From the NCBI GenBank assembly GCA_017962025.1, contig JAGCWD010000072.1:1-54481 (forward strand): a stretch of 54,481 nucleotides of DNA, written 5' to 3'. The translations under genes were made by a program, and so were the position numbers. The notes beneath the pieces are model-generated. The model made no database searches. It was not told the DNA's origin and saw only the letters and a program-made list of their open reading frames with translations. This document shows, piece after piece, positions 16,362-24,806 of the stretch. How positions within the stretch are numbered: the first letter of the stretch is position 1; each line of letters begins with the position of its first letter. The DNA is from Bacteroidales bacterium (lineage in GTDB: Bacteria; Bacteroidota; Bacteroidia; Bacteroidales; UBA932).

Positions 16362-17249
16362 TTATTCAGCCTTGGGTTCTTCGACGGGTGCCTCGACGGG
16401 CTCGGCAACCGGAGCGGGCTCAGCTGCCTCGACAGGCTCAGCAACAGGCTCCTCAACTGCGACGGGCTTGGCGCTCTTGCGGGCGCGGAGCTTCTTGCCG
16501 GTAGGGTTGGAAAGGGCCTCGCCTTCGGCGGTCTCTTCTGCAACCTCCTTGTCCTTCTCGAGTTTCCTCTCATTGAGGCCTTCTTCGATAGCCTGGCAGA
16601 GGATGTTCAGTACGAGTTCGATGGACTTGGTGGCGTCATCATTGGCCGGTATCACGTAATCGATCGGGGTGGGATCGCAACAAGTGTCAACCATTGCGAA
16701 TACCGGGATGTTGAGACGGTTGGCCTCCTTGACGGCGTTGGCTTCCTTCTGGATATCGATGACGAAAAGGGCGGAGGGAAGACGGCTCATGTCCCTGATG
16801 GAACCGAGGTTCTTCTCAAGCTTCTCCCTCTGACGGGTAATCTGGAGACGCTCTCTCTTGGCGAGCTTCTCGAAAGTACCGTCTTCCTTCATCTTGTCGA
16901 TGGTGTTCATCTTCTTGACAGCCTTGCGGATGGTCGGGAAGTTGGTAAGCATACCTCCAGCCCAGCGCTCGGTAATAGATGGCATGTTGACTGCCGTTGC
17001 CTTCTCAGCAACGATCTCCTTCGCCTGTTTCTTGGTGGCGACGAAGAGGATCTTGCGGCCGGAGCGCGCAAGTTCTTTCATTGCATCGGCAGCCTCGTCT
17101 ATCTTGACGATGGTCTTGTGCAGGTCGATAATGTGGATCCCGTTCTTCTGGTCGAAGATGTAAGGGGCCATCTTGGGATTCCATTTCCTGGCCAGGTGGC
17201 CGAAATGTACGCCTGCATCAAGAAGTTCTTGGAAATTTGTGCGTGGCAT
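16362..17249 (-). CDS. rpsB: 30S ribosomal protein S2
   Basis: A 295-residue S2. The conserved body (FQELLDAGVHFGHLARKWNPKM at the start, KQAKEIVAEKA, RWAGGMLTNF, DTCCDPTPIDYVIPANDDA) spans residues 5-230. The last 60 residues are a low-complexity, Glu/Pro/Val/Ala-rich tail with EPVAEPVEA repeats encoded by a 19-base direct repeat. S2 is normally about 240-280 residues, so the tail is an extension. It is 19 bases upstream of tsf, and a 169-base leader separates it from rpsI. Confidence 0.96.
   Translation of the reverse strand: MPRTNFQELLDAGVHFGHLARKWNPKMAPYIFDQKNGIHIIDLHKTIVKIDEAADAMKELARSGRKILFVATKKQAKEIVAEKATAVNMPSITERWAGGMLTNFPTIRKAVKKMNTIDKMKEDGTFEKLAKRERLQITRQREKLEKNLGSIRDMSRLPSALFVIDIQKEANAVKEANRLNIPVFAMVDTCCDPTPIDYVIPANDDATKSIELVLNILCQAIEEGLNERKLEKDKEVAEETAEGEALSNPTGKKLRARKSAKPVAVEEPVAEPVEAAEPAPVAEPVEAPVEEPKAE
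16391..16445 (-). repeat. Imperfect 19-base direct repeat encoding AEPVEA in the S2 tail
   Basis: CCTCGACGGGCTCGGCAAC (16391-16409) and CCTCGACAGGCTCAGCAAC (16427-16445) differ at two bases and are 36 bases apart. The core CGACAGGCTCAG resembles a short sequence often found dispersed in bacterial genomes, where it yields AEPVEA-like peptides. That resemblance is from memory. Confidence 0.55.
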
Positions 17250-17391
17250 TTTGTTTAACTTTTTTCTGTTTGATAACTCTTTTCTTCAATCCCAGCAGTA
17301 ATGGTTCTGCCAGTCTCTGGGATTTTCCGCAGTCTCGGCATCCTGCCATGTCTTGGGCCGGATTGATTGCACCGGACTGTGCTTTTAACGT
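17250..17391 (-). ncRNA. Structured rpsB leader candidate
   Basis: There are 169 non-coding bases between the rpsI stop and the rpsB start, unusually long inside a ribosomal operon. On the minus strand AATCCCAG/CTGGGATT (17317-17324 with 17288-17295) forms a perfect 8-bp outer stem around 21 bases, with a possible inner GCAG/CTGC stem. A further GCAC/GTGC hairpin lies nearer to rpsI. Autoregulatory leaders for S2 are known in other bacteria; this one was not matched to a described family. Confidence 0.35.
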
Positions 17392-17410
17392 AAAAACAGC
17401 TAAGCAGCTG
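17392..17410 (-). terminator. Weak hairpin and U-tract after rpsI
   Basis: On the minus strand CAGCT-GCTT-AGCTG is followed by TTTTT, eight bases after the rpsI stop. The stem is only 5 bp, so it would act as an attenuator at most, partly separating rplM-rpsI from rpsB-tsf. Confidence 0.35.
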
Positions 17411-17418
17411 CAGCAAGA

Positions 17419-17808
17419 CTAACGCTTGCTGAACTGGACGCGTGCACGTGCGCTCGGCTGACCGGGCTTCTTCCTTTCAACCTCGCGGGAATCACGGGTG
17501 AGGAATCCTTCAGCCTTGAGAGCGGGACGGTAAGCCTCCCTGTCGAGGTCACTGAGGGCACGGGAGATTCCGAGCCTGATGGCTTCGGCCTGGCCTTTGG
17601 TACCACCTCCAACAACATTCACCTTTACATCGAACTGACCTTCAGTCTTGGTGACTGCGAAGGGCTGGTTCACGATGTACTGGAGAGAGCCGCTCTTGAA
17701 GTAGTCTTCGAGGGCGCGGTCATTGATAGTGATGTTGCCTGCTCCGGGCGAAAGGTAAACACGAGCGACGGCTGATTTACGTCTTCCATGGGCGTTTTTC
17801 TGTTCCAT
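17419..17808 (-). CDS. rpsI: 30S ribosomal protein S9
   Basis: A 129-residue S9, normal length. Signatures: [15 protein letters not shown] near the N-terminus, [19 protein letters not shown] in the middle, and the conserved basic C-terminus [17 protein letters not shown] that reaches into the ribosomal P site. It starts eight bases after the rplM stop, the widely conserved L13-S9 pairing. Confidence 0.97.
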   Translation of the reverse strand: MEQKNAHGRRKSAVARVYLSPGAGNITINDRALEDYFKSGSLQYIVNQPFAVTKTEGQFDVKVNVVGGGTKGQAEAIRLGISRALSDLDREAYRPALKAEGFLTRDSREVERKKPGQPSARARVQFSKR

Positions 17809-17816
17809 TTGCTCTG

Positions 17817-18269
17817 TTAGATTTCGTTCAACTTAATTTCTCTGGGATTCTGCGCCTGATGAGGATGCTCGGGACCTGCATAGACATACAGGTTGCCAAG
17901 GAGCTTATCACCAAGACGGGTCTTCGGGAGCATTCCTTTTACGGACCTCCTTACAAGTTCAGCAGGCCTCTTCGAGAGGATTACCCTAGGCGTGTAGAAA
18001 CGCTGTCCACCGGGATAGCCGGTGTAGCGAACGTACACGCGATTGTCCATCTTGTCACCCTTGAGGGCCACCTTCTCAGCGTTGATGACGATGACATTGT
18101 CACCACAATCCACGTGGGGAGTGAAGCCGGGCTTGGTCTTGCCGCGAAGGACAAGAGCAACCCTGGAAGCAAGACGGCCAAGCGGAAGATCCGTGGCATC
18201 GATGACGACCCACTCTTTCTTTACAGTAGCCTTGTTAAGGGAGACTGTTTTGTAGCTAAGTGTGTCCAC
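17817..18269 (-). CDS. rplM: 50S ribosomal protein L13
   Basis: A 150-residue L13, normal length. Signatures: [43 protein letters not shown] and [21 protein letters not shown]. It is the first gene of the rplM-rpsI-rpsB-tsf operon, with a consensus promoter and a short leader upstream. L13 binds 23S rRNA early in 50S assembly. Confidence 0.97.
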   Translation of the reverse strand: MDTLSYKTVSLNKATVKKEWVVIDATDLPLGRLASRVALVLRGKTKPGFTPHVDCGDNVIVINAEKVALKGDKMDNRVYVRYTGYPGGQRFYTPRVILSKRPAELVRRSVKGMLPKTRLGDKLLGNLYVYAGPEHPHQAQNPREIKLNEI

Positions 18270-18330
18270 TGTCTTGATCTTTAATGGTTTAACATAAAAT
18301 AATTGCGATCCCTACACATTATAGGGGTCG

Positions 18331-18362
18331 CAAAGGTAGCAATAATTTTTGATTAAATCAAA
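18331..18362 (-). promoter_or_regulatory. Consensus promoter of the rplM-rpsI-rpsB-tsf operon
   Basis: On the minus strand TTTG (18359-18362) is followed after 20 bases by TACCTTTG (18331-18338), a full consensus Bacteroidota promoter. The predicted start near 18323 gives a leader of about 54 bases. This leader opens with a hairpin (CCCTA/TAGGG, about 18309-18326) that could take part in ribosomal-protein feedback. Confidence 0.85.
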
Positions 18363-18372
18363 CGAAATTATT

Positions 18373-19353
18373 CTAGATCGAAAGAACGGCAAGCACGTCA
18401 ATGAGTTCCTTGTCAATCGGCTTGTTCTTCTTGACCGCCTTGTTGATCGGAACATAGACGATCTTGTCATCGGAAATGCCCACCATGATGTTCCTCTGGC
18501 CCTCCTGAAGGGCTTCTATTGAAGCATAGCCGAGGCGGCTGGCAAGGATCCTGTCATAGGCAGAAGGACTGCCTCCGCGCTGCAGGTGACCAAGGATCGT
18601 CACTCTGACATCGTATCCGGGATACTCCTTCTTCACCCTTTCGGCATAATGCATGGCTCCCCCGTCTTTCTTGCTCTCGGAGACTATGACTATCGAACTG
18701 TTCTTGCTCTTCCTGCATCCGTGGGCGATAAACTGCTCGAGCTGGTCGATGTCAGTCTGGTCTTCAGGGATGATGGCAGCTTCCGCACCCGCAGCAATGG
18801 CTGAATTCTGCGCAAGGAATCCGGCGTCACGTCCCATTACCTCTATAAAGAATATCCTGTCGTGGGAATTGGCCGTGTCCCTGATCTTGTCCACGCACTC
18901 GACTATGGTGTTAAGGGCTGTATCGTAACCGATCGTCGAATCGGTACCATAAAGATCATTGTCAATCGTACCAGGCAGCCCTATCACGGGGACATCATGT
19001 TCCTTTGCAAAATCCTGGGCTCCGGAGAGAGATCCGTTGCCTCCGATGACTATCAAAGCGTCAACCCCGAATTTCTGGATGTTGGCATAAGCCTTCTCCC
19101 TCCCTTCCGGAGTCATGAATTCCTTACTCCTGGCTGTCTTAAGGATAGTTCCTCCCTTCTGGATGGTATTACTTACACTCTCAGTCGTAAGTTCCTTGAA
19201 ATCACCACCTATCAATCCTTCATAGCCCCGGTATATCCCGAAGACCCTCCATCCGTTGAAGATGGCTGAGCGGGTAATAGCCCTGATCGCTGCATTCATT
19301 CCGGGAGCATCTCCTCCCGATGTCAGGATTCCTATGGTCTTTATCTCTTTCAT
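18373..19353 (-). CDS. pfkA: 6-phosphofructokinase
   Basis: A 326-residue PfkA that phosphorylates fructose-6-phosphate in glycolysis. Motifs: [15 protein letters not shown] (10-25), [12 protein letters not shown] with the catalytic Asp pair, MGRDAGFLA and GHLQRGGSP. One difference: the nucleotide/Mg-binding GGDGS motif reads GGNGS (Asn106 in place of Asp). The ATG at 19353 starts the family sequence; upstream in-frame starts (to 19407) would overlap the promoter. It is divergent from dusB, with back-to-back -7 boxes between them. Confidence 0.95.
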   Translation of the reverse strand: MKEIKTIGILTSGGDAPGMNAAIRAITRSAIFNGWRVFGIYRGYEGLIGGDFKELTTESVSNTIQKGGTILKTARSKEFMTPEGREKAYANIQKFGVDALIVIGGNGSLSGAQDFAKEHDVPVIGLPGTIDNDLYGTDSTIGYDTALNTIVECVDKIRDTANSHDRIFFIEVMGRDAGFLAQNSAIAAGAEAAIIPEDQTDIDQLEQFIAHGCRKSKNSSIVIVSESKKDGGAMHYAERVKKEYPGYDVRVTILGHLQRGGSPSAYDRILASRLGYASIEALQEGQRNIMVGISDDKIVYVPINKAVKKNKPIDKELIDVLAVLSI

Positions 19354-19372
19354 GAATTCCAGATTTATCATA

Positions 19373-19389
19373 CAAAAATAGTAATTTTG
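19373..19389. promoter_or_regulatory. Back-to-back -7 elements for pfkA and dusB
   Basis: TATTTTTG on the minus strand (19373-19380) faces pfkA, and TAATTTTG on the plus strand (19382-19389) faces dusB. Both match TAnnTTTG and are separated by one base, so the two polymerases would compete. No clear TTTG -33 box is seen for either. Confidence 0.45.
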
Positions 19390-19439
19390 CAACAGATTCT
19401 TCAGCACTTCATGCCTCAGAATGACAGAACGGACGTAAA

Positions 19440-20474
19440 ATGAGAATAGGAGAACTGGAACTGGGCGAAAGGCCCGTGCTGCTCGCTCCCATGGAGGATG
19501 TTACCGATGCGTCTTTCAGGGGCATATGCCGTGAGCAGGGGGCCGACATGGTCTATACTGAGTTCATTCCCGCTGAAGGCCTGATACGTGATGCCAAAAA
19601 GGCGTATGCCAAGCTCCTTACCTCAGACGAAGAGGCTCCTATCGGAATACAGATCTACGGTAGCGATCCCGACGCAATGGTCGAGGCGGCCAGAATGGCC
19701 GACCATGCCGACCAGATTGTCGGAGGACATGGATGTGACCTGATAGATATCAATTTCGGCTGTCCGGTCAGCAAGATAGCCGCGAGAGGTGCCGGATCGG
19801 GAATGATGAGAGAGCCCGACAAGATGGTCATGATCACGAAGCGGATCGTGGAAGCTGTCGGAAAGCCGGTTACCGTGAAGACACGCCTGGGATGGGACGA
19901 CAAAAGCAAGATCATCGTTGACCTTGCCGAAAGGCTTCAGGACTGCGGCATCAAGGCCCTGACGATCCACGGTCGCACCCGCTGCCAGATGTACAATGGA
20001 GAGGCAGACTGGACCCTGACTGGGGAAGTCAAGAACAACCCACGGATGAATATACCTATTATAGGTAACGGAGACATCAATTCCGCAGCAAAGGCCAAAG
20101 ATGCTTTCGACCGCTACGGTGTGGATGGAATCATGGTAGCCAGGGCATCTTTCGGACGGCCCTGGATATTCAGGGAAATCAAGCATCTCCTTCAGACCGG
20201 AGAAGAACTCCCTCCTTTAGGAATAAGGGAACGAGTGGAACTTGCAAAGAGGCATTTCCGCCTTTCGGTTGAGTTGAAGGGTCTTCCCGTAGGAGTTTAC
20301 GAGATGCGGCGCCACCTCAGCTGCTATTTCAAGGGGCTCCCTGACTTCAAGGAGACCCGTATGAAACTCGTCACGGAAAACGATCCTGAGGAAGTTCTCC
20401 GCCTCCTGGACCATATCTCTTTCCGCTGGGGCGATTTCAACCCCATCGACACTTCAGGCGTTTACGGCATTTGA
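19440..20474 (+). CDS. dusB: tRNA-dihydrouridine synthase (DusB-like)
   Basis: A 344-residue flavoenzyme that reduces uridine to dihydrouridine in tRNA. The FMN-binding TIM barrel starts at [15 protein letters not shown]. The catalytic Cys lies in [43 protein letters not shown] and [11 protein letters not shown] are family signatures. The C-terminal helical domain (about 250-344) binds tRNA. The length is normal. It ends in TGA and is followed by a repeat-containing spacer. Confidence 0.93.
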   Translation: MRIGELELGERPVLLAPMEDVTDASFRGICREQGADMVYTEFIPAEGLIRDAKKAYAKLLTSDEEAPIGIQIYGSDPDAMVEAARMADHADQIVGGHGCDLIDINFGCPVSKIAARGAGSGMMREPDKMVMITKRIVEAVGKPVTVKTRLGWDDKSKIIVDLAERLQDCGIKALTIHGRTRCQMYNGEADWTLTGEVKNNPRMNIPIIGNGDINSAAKAKDAFDRYGVDGIMVARASFGRPWIFREIKHLLQTGEELPPLGIRERVELAKRHFRLSVELKGLPVGVYEMRRHLSCYFKGLPDFKETRMKLVTENDPEEVLRLLDHISFRWGDFNPIDTSGVYGI

Positions 20475-20499
20475 TTCCTGTCGTGACTCCTTTTTCCTC

Positions 20500-20689
20500 T
20501 TTCCCAGTTTTCCCCCACACATCCCATCGTCCACTTTTATTCATATAATTCTACTTAATATCTCCGGTTCCCTTTTTCCCAGTCCCCCAAAAACGGAGCT
20601 CTGGTGCTTGAGAGGCAAGGGAATTGACCATTTTCTTACCCTGTAGGCACCAGAGGTGAACCTAAGGGAAGGATTTACGAGATATCCTT
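20500..20689. repeat. Hairpins and short repeats beside the Y1 transposase gene
   Basis: In the non-coding gap 20475-20726, CTCTGGTGC (20599-20607) pairs perfectly with GCACCAGAG (20647-20655) around 39 bases. AAGGAT (20669-20674) pairs with ATCCTT (20684-20689). TTTCCCAGT occurs directly repeated at 20500 and 20575. The position beside an HUH transposase suggests REP-like or transposon-end structures, but no second genomic copy can be seen here. Confidence 0.4.
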
Positions 20690-20726
20690 GCCAAATGACA
20701 ACTTGTCATAATATAAGGGAATCAAT

Positions 20727-21677
20727 CTAAAATGGTTTCTTGTTCTTCTTTGAATATGAATACAAGAGTTTGGACACCAAGGATGAAGAAAGATGGAGCT
20801 TCGAGGCGATCTCCTCGACAGTCAAACCATAACCATTTCCAAGGGTCACTGCCAGGTCACATTTCTTCCCGGCATCTAGGTCCCTTAAATCCCTTACCCC
20901 ATAATTGACATTCAATATATTCTCAATAAACGAATCCACATCGCTTCCAGAAGGAGACCAAGCTTCTCCAAGGTCGGAGGCAGTTCTCTTGTAGGTATCA
21001 AAATCACGGAAGATACGGTAGGTATAGTCCTTTGAATCCTTGTACAGGCTACTGGCTTTCGTCATCACCCCGTCATCAGTCATTAATAAATAGCTTTCGG
21101 GGAGGATGAACCCAAGCTTGCAAACCTTGTAGTCTTCCGGCAGCCTTACCTTCGAGCCAAGAAGTCGAATCATACCGCAAGTTCCGATCTCACCCGCTGC
21201 CTTGTACTCGAACACTTCTTTCACATCACTGAACATGAGATAATTGCTGCTCCAAAGATAGCCTCCGGGCAAGATATCCCTGCGTGCATCATATGAGTTT
21301 CTGGCAGAATAAGACACCGCATTGACCAGTTCGTTTAAAGACCCGAGACGAAGCAGTTTGAAAAACCATTTATCCGGAAGAGGAGGAAAGCCGTCTTTGA
21401 TCAGACGGGCATTTAGGCGAAAACGGATATAGTCGAAGAATCTGCAGCATTCCTGCCCTGTTGCAAGCAAGATGAAATGCCCGTGATTCCTCATCCAGTC
21501 AAATTGAATCACTCCTATCTTATTGATGAACTGGCCGATTGCCACGACATTCATCCCATTGACATATTCATCCCTGTCATTGAATAAGTTCCTGTCTCCG
21601 AGACTGTCCAGAGCAAGATGATAATACCATCTTCCCCAGGACTGATATTCCCTACGTTGTTTTTCAAGTTTAGTCAT
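20727..21677 (-). CDS. Y1/HUH transposase-like protein (REP-associated type)
   Basis: A 316-residue protein resembling the Y1_Tnp family of single-strand transposases (REP-associated tyrosine transposases). The HUH metal site is RNHGHFILL near residue 70; a candidate nucleophilic Tyr follows in the helix VSYSARNSYDARRD near residue 130. SSNYLMFSDVKE matches the downstream conserved block. The C-terminal 60 residues add a helix-turn-helix-like region (LTVEEIASKLHLSSSLVSKLLY). Single-copy relatives are often domesticated and act on REP hairpins. The ATG at 21677 starts the family sequence. It may be immobile; flanking terminal repeats are not clear. Confidence 0.75.
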   Translation of the reverse strand: MTKLEKQRREYQSWGRWYYHLALDSLGDRNLFNDRDEYVNGMNVVAIGQFINKIGVIQFDWMRNHGHFILLATGQECCRFFDYIRFRLNARLIKDGFPPLPDKWFFKLLRLGSLNELVNAVSYSARNSYDARRDILPGGYLWSSNYLMFSDVKEVFEYKAAGEIGTCGMIRLLGSKVRLPEDYKVCKLGFILPESYLLMTDDGVMTKASSLYKDSKDYTYRIFRDFDTYKRTASDLGEAWSPSGSDVDSFIENILNVNYGVRDLRDLDAGKKCDLAVTLGNGYGLTVEEIASKLHLSSSLVSKLLYSYSKKNKKPF

Positions 21678-22007
21678 ATAGGTTTCACAATTGTATTTCC
21701 TTAATAATATTACGAACCGGTTACAATAGCTCCAGCCATAAAGGTACAGCAATAATAGGCAAAAGAATCGTCATGAGTAACGGACGATAAAAAACAATGG
21801 CGACATATTTACGATTCTTATCTTATGACCAAATAATAACAAGAAAACATATGGCTGTCAAAAGGAAAGGAAACTGGGTTTTATCTACCTTCATGGGCAC
21901 CTCGAGTGGTCGTGAGGGAAGGAATAAGGCGAAATACTTGCCTGAGAAGAGCCTGAGAGGCATGGCAGAAAAAGAGGATGGATAATCAAGAAATTACTCG
22001 TTTTTTG
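21678..22007. other. Intergenic spacer between the transposase-like gene and lpxK
   Basis: No convincing gene is seen in this divergent spacer. A near-consensus -7 box for the transposase gene (TACCTTTA on minus, 21739-21746) is present. A 62-codon frame at 21797-21985 has no recognisable features. Confidence 0.4.
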
Positions 22008-22015
22008 TATCTTTG
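22008..22015 (+). promoter_or_regulatory. -7 promoter element of lpxK
   Basis: TATCTTTG matches TAnnTTTG and ends six bases before the lpxK ATG, so the message would be nearly leaderless. No TTTG is seen at the -33 distance. Confidence 0.45.
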
Positions 22016-22021
22016 TGACCT

Positions 22022-23170
22022 ATGCTTGACAGGATCATCCTAGCCCCATATTATCTCACACTCAAACTGAGGCATTTTTGCTACGATCACGGAATCCGTA
22101 AGGTGAGCACCTGTGAGGTTCCGACCATTTGTGTCGGAAACATCACAGCCGGAGGTACCGGCAAGACTCCTCATACCGAGATGATCCTGCGCACCCTTCT
22201 AAAGAGCGATGACTGGGCCTACGAGGATCTTGCGGTACTGTCAAGGGGTCACAGGCGCGCCAGCGGCGGATTTCAAATCGTCACCAGGGACGGATCTGTC
22301 AAGGAATATGGTGATGAGCCTCTCCAAATAAAGAAGAAATTCCCGGGAGTGACAGTCGCTGTCGACCGTCACAGGGTAAAGGGATGCGACCTTCTGTGCC
22401 ACCCTGAAAAGCTGAAGACAGACAAGAGGGCACGTAAGTGTTCAGATGCTGAAATAGCCCCTGCGGACCTGATAGTCCTTGATGACGCATTCCAGTACAG
22501 GGCCCTGAGGGCCTATTTCAATATCATACTGGTTGACTACAACCGTCCGACCCACAAGGACAAACTACTTCCATTCGGCCGACTTCGCGACCTTCCCGAG
22601 AGACTCGGTGCGGCAGACATAATCATTGTCTCGAAGTGTCCTGCCTTCCTGGAAGACGAGAAAAAGACCGAATGGGCCAAGGTTTTCGGCCTCGAGGACT
22701 TCGATCCCCGCACCTGCAAGGGAACCGACCGTAAAGGAAATGAGAAAATCCTGTTGTTCTCAACGATTTGGTACAGTGCCTTGTCACCCATATTCGAGGA
22801 GGCTGATCCGAGATACGCATATTCACAGAAACTCATCCTTTTCTCAGGAATCGCGAAGGACACTCCCCTGCGTATGTACCTCTGCGATGAGCACAAGATC
22901 GTCAAGCGCTTCTGCTTTGAAGACCACCACAAGTACACCAAATACGATATCCGCAGGATAATGAATGCTGTACGAGAGAATCCAACAGCCGTGGTGGCCA
23001 CAACAGAAAAAGACTGCCAGAGAATCCTGGATCTTGGTAACATCCCCCAGGAACTGAAAGTTCGCCTCTTTCAGGTTCCGATCGAAGTCGGCTTCCTTTC
23101 CGAGCATGAGAAAGAGGTCTTCGAGACTTCTCTCCTCGATGCACTTCGATGTTTCAAGAAAGATTATTAA
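22022..23170 (+). CDS. lpxK: Tetraacyldisaccharide 4'-kinase
   Basis: A 382-residue inner-membrane-associated kinase that phosphorylates the 4' position of lipid A disaccharide. The P-loop is GNITAGGTGKTPHTEMILR (about residues 40-56). The conserved blocks LSRGHRR, YGDEPLQIKKKFP, VAVDRHRVKGC, LIVLDDAFQYRAL and FEDHHKYTKYDI follow. The length is somewhat above the E. coli enzyme (328 residues), as usual in Bacteroidales. It shares a bidirectional terminator with the convergent susD. Confidence 0.95.
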   Translation: MLDRIILAPYYLTLKLRHFCYDHGIRKVSTCEVPTICVGNITAGGTGKTPHTEMILRTLLKSDDWAYEDLAVLSRGHRRASGGFQIVTRDGSVKEYGDEPLQIKKKFPGVTVAVDRHRVKGCDLLCHPEKLKTDKRARKCSDAEIAPADLIVLDDAFQYRALRAYFNIILVDYNRPTHKDKLLPFGRLRDLPERLGAADIIIVSKCPAFLEDEKKTEWAKVFGLEDFDPRTCKGTDRKGNEKILLFSTIWYSALSPIFEEADPRYAYSQKLILFSGIAKDTPLRMYLCDEHKIVKRFCFEDHHKYTKYDIRRIMNAVRENPTAVVATTEKDCQRILDLGNIPQELKVRLFQVPIEVGFLSEHEKEVFETSLLDALRCFKKDY

Positions 23171-23185
23171 TACCTATTAAATAAA

Positions 23186-23219
23186 AAAGAAGGGGCCGTT
23201 TCTTCACGGTCCCTTCTTT
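23186..23219. terminator. Bidirectional terminator between lpxK and susD
   Basis: AAAGAAGGGGCCGT (23186-23199) and ACGGTCCCTTCTTT (23206-23219) form a 14-bp stem with one G-T wobble and a six-base loop. An A-rich left flank and T-rich right flank let it work on both strands. Confidence 0.85.
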
Positions 23220-23244
23220 AATAGCTTTGTCTATCTTAAGCCTG

Positions 23245-24786
23245 TTATTCGTTAGGAGTGACATCCCACCATACACGTGCCCAACGATCATCATTGCCGC
23301 CTAAGAACTTGTCAACAGCAATCTTATACTGCTCAGGGTTGCGTTCCTTGTCAGTATCGGAATAGATGAAACGTGAAGGCATAGTGGTATGCCCGGCATG
23401 CTGAAGTTTCTGGAAATCAGTAAGAGGTAACTCAGGAACATTTGTCCTTCTCCAGTCTGAATAAACTTCGACGCAGTCGGTCATGAAACCAGCCAACCAC
23501 CTCTGCATGCGGATCTCGTGCAATGCACCTGCATTGTCAGAAGGAAGAGGATGAGCAGCAATGTACTCGTCAACACCATCGGCTTCTTCAAATGCGAAGG
23601 AGGAACGGATCGCCTTCTCATAAAGATCAGAAGCATCGCCAGAGATAAGTCCGAGCTGTACTGCCTCAGCAATGTTGAAGAGGCTTCTTGCAGCAGTGAA
23701 CAAACCATAAGTGGCAGCCTGGACGCAGTACTTCTGGGTGACTGAACATGCGTGCTGAGCCTCATCAGTCACATCATCATTTCCGGAATGACCATGTGTT
23801 ACACCAAAATATGCATCGAAATCTGTAGGATCTCCAGGTCTCCCTCCAAGGTATGCTTGGCCATCTTCGATAGTGAACCTCTCGAACAAACGGGGATCCT
23901 TGTATTCCTTGAGAGCCTCGACAATAGTCTTATTGGGTCCCCAAGAACCATTCATAGCACTGTAAGTAAGGCAACCAACAGAATACAAAGGTGAGCTGGT
24001 AGCACGGGTGTCATACCTATAGAGGAGCTGATCGGCGTTATCGATGATTCCACCCTGGTTGTAAGCGGTGCTGAACCTAGCCTTTGCCGTAGCATTGTCC
24101 ACATCGGAAATCCTGAGGGCCATATCCATACGAATGGTGGCATTGAACTTCTTCCAGCGGGCAATGTTACCGCTGAAGAGAATATCAGCAGATGAAAGGT
24201 TTGTGCCTTCCTTGAACAAACCATAAGCTTCCTCAAGATCATTGAACAGGGCATTGTAAATGTCCTGCTGGGAATCAAAAGCAGGCTGCCAGATGTCATC
24301 ACTCTCACCCCTCCAGGCCTCTGACCAAGGAAGTGCACCGACCAGGTCGGTAAGATGCATCATGTAGAATGCCCTGAGAGTCAAGGCGGCAGCAATCTGA
24401 TTCTCATTACTGGAGCAGAAAGTCTTGACATTCACTTCGTCTTTCTGTTCCTCGTCTTTGTTCAACTCAATGATTGTATTGAGAACCTTCATGGAACCAT
24501 AGTAATAGCCCCTGGTGTCGAACTCGTAGGTCGTAGCCAAAGAACCGAACTGATTGTTCTTGGTCTCAGCCAGATAACCGACAAAAGCCGGCTGCCAGTA
24601 GTCATAACCCGAGGCAGAGATGAAATTCTGGGCGCTATAGCATGCCTGTGTAAAGAGCAGGTTGGTGTAAGGCGTACCCGGAGAGTTGGGGGATATGTTG
24701 ATGTCCCCGAAATCGCTGAAATTGCAGCTCGTAAGCGATGCGGCGAGAGCAAGGGCCGCGATTATGGATTTTTTCATTATTTTCAT
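23245..24786 (-). CDS. SusD/RagB-like nutrient-binding lipoprotein (pair A)
   Basis: A 513-residue surface lipoprotein, lipobox LTSC (Cys21), of the SusD-like family (SusD-like_2 type). It forms the lid over its SusC partner and binds a glycan or peptide ligand. Features: SPNSPGTPYTNLLFTQACYS near the N-terminus, alpha-helical TPR-like body, RWLAGFMTDCVEVYSDWRR and a C-terminal NPEQYKIAVD...WWDVTPNE. GGAGG sits eight bases before the chosen ATG (24786). It follows its susC by 20 bases. It is clearly paralogous to the SusD at 32642-34177 along its whole length. Confidence 0.92.
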   Translation of the reverse strand: MKIMKKSIIAALALAASLTSCNFSDFGDINISPNSPGTPYTNLLFTQACYSAQNFISASGYDYWQPAFVGYLAETKNNQFGSLATTYEFDTRGYYYGSMKVLNTIIELNKDEEQKDEVNVKTFCSSNENQIAAALTLRAFYMMHLTDLVGALPWSEAWRGESDDIWQPAFDSQQDIYNALFNDLEEAYGLFKEGTNLSSADILFSGNIARWKKFNATIRMDMALRISDVDNATAKARFSTAYNQGGIIDNADQLLYRYDTRATSSPLYSVGCLTYSAMNGSWGPNKTIVEALKEYKDPRLFERFTIEDGQAYLGGRPGDPTDFDAYFGVTHGHSGNDDVTDEAQHACSVTQKYCVQAATYGLFTAARSLFNIAEAVQLGLISGDASDLYEKAIRSSFAFEEADGVDEYIAAHPLPSDNAGALHEIRMQRWLAGFMTDCVEVYSDWRRTNVPELPLTDFQKLQHAGHTTMPSRFIYSDTDKERNPEQYKIAVDKFLGGNDDRWARVWWDVTPNE

Positions 24787-24806
24787 AATTGTTACCTCCA
24801 TATTAA

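Noticed and set aside
15629-16504. A 291-codon plus-strand frame opposite tsf
   Set aside because: Same reason: antisense shadow of tsf.
15984-17258. A 424-codon open frame on the plus strand opposite tsf and rpsB
   Set aside because: It lies antisense to well-conserved ribosomal genes and its translation has no recognisable domains; it is a by-product of their codon use.
21797-21985. A possible 62-residue gene upstream of lpxK
   Set aside because: No similarity, no clear promoter or coding signal; composition is like the AT-rich spacer.
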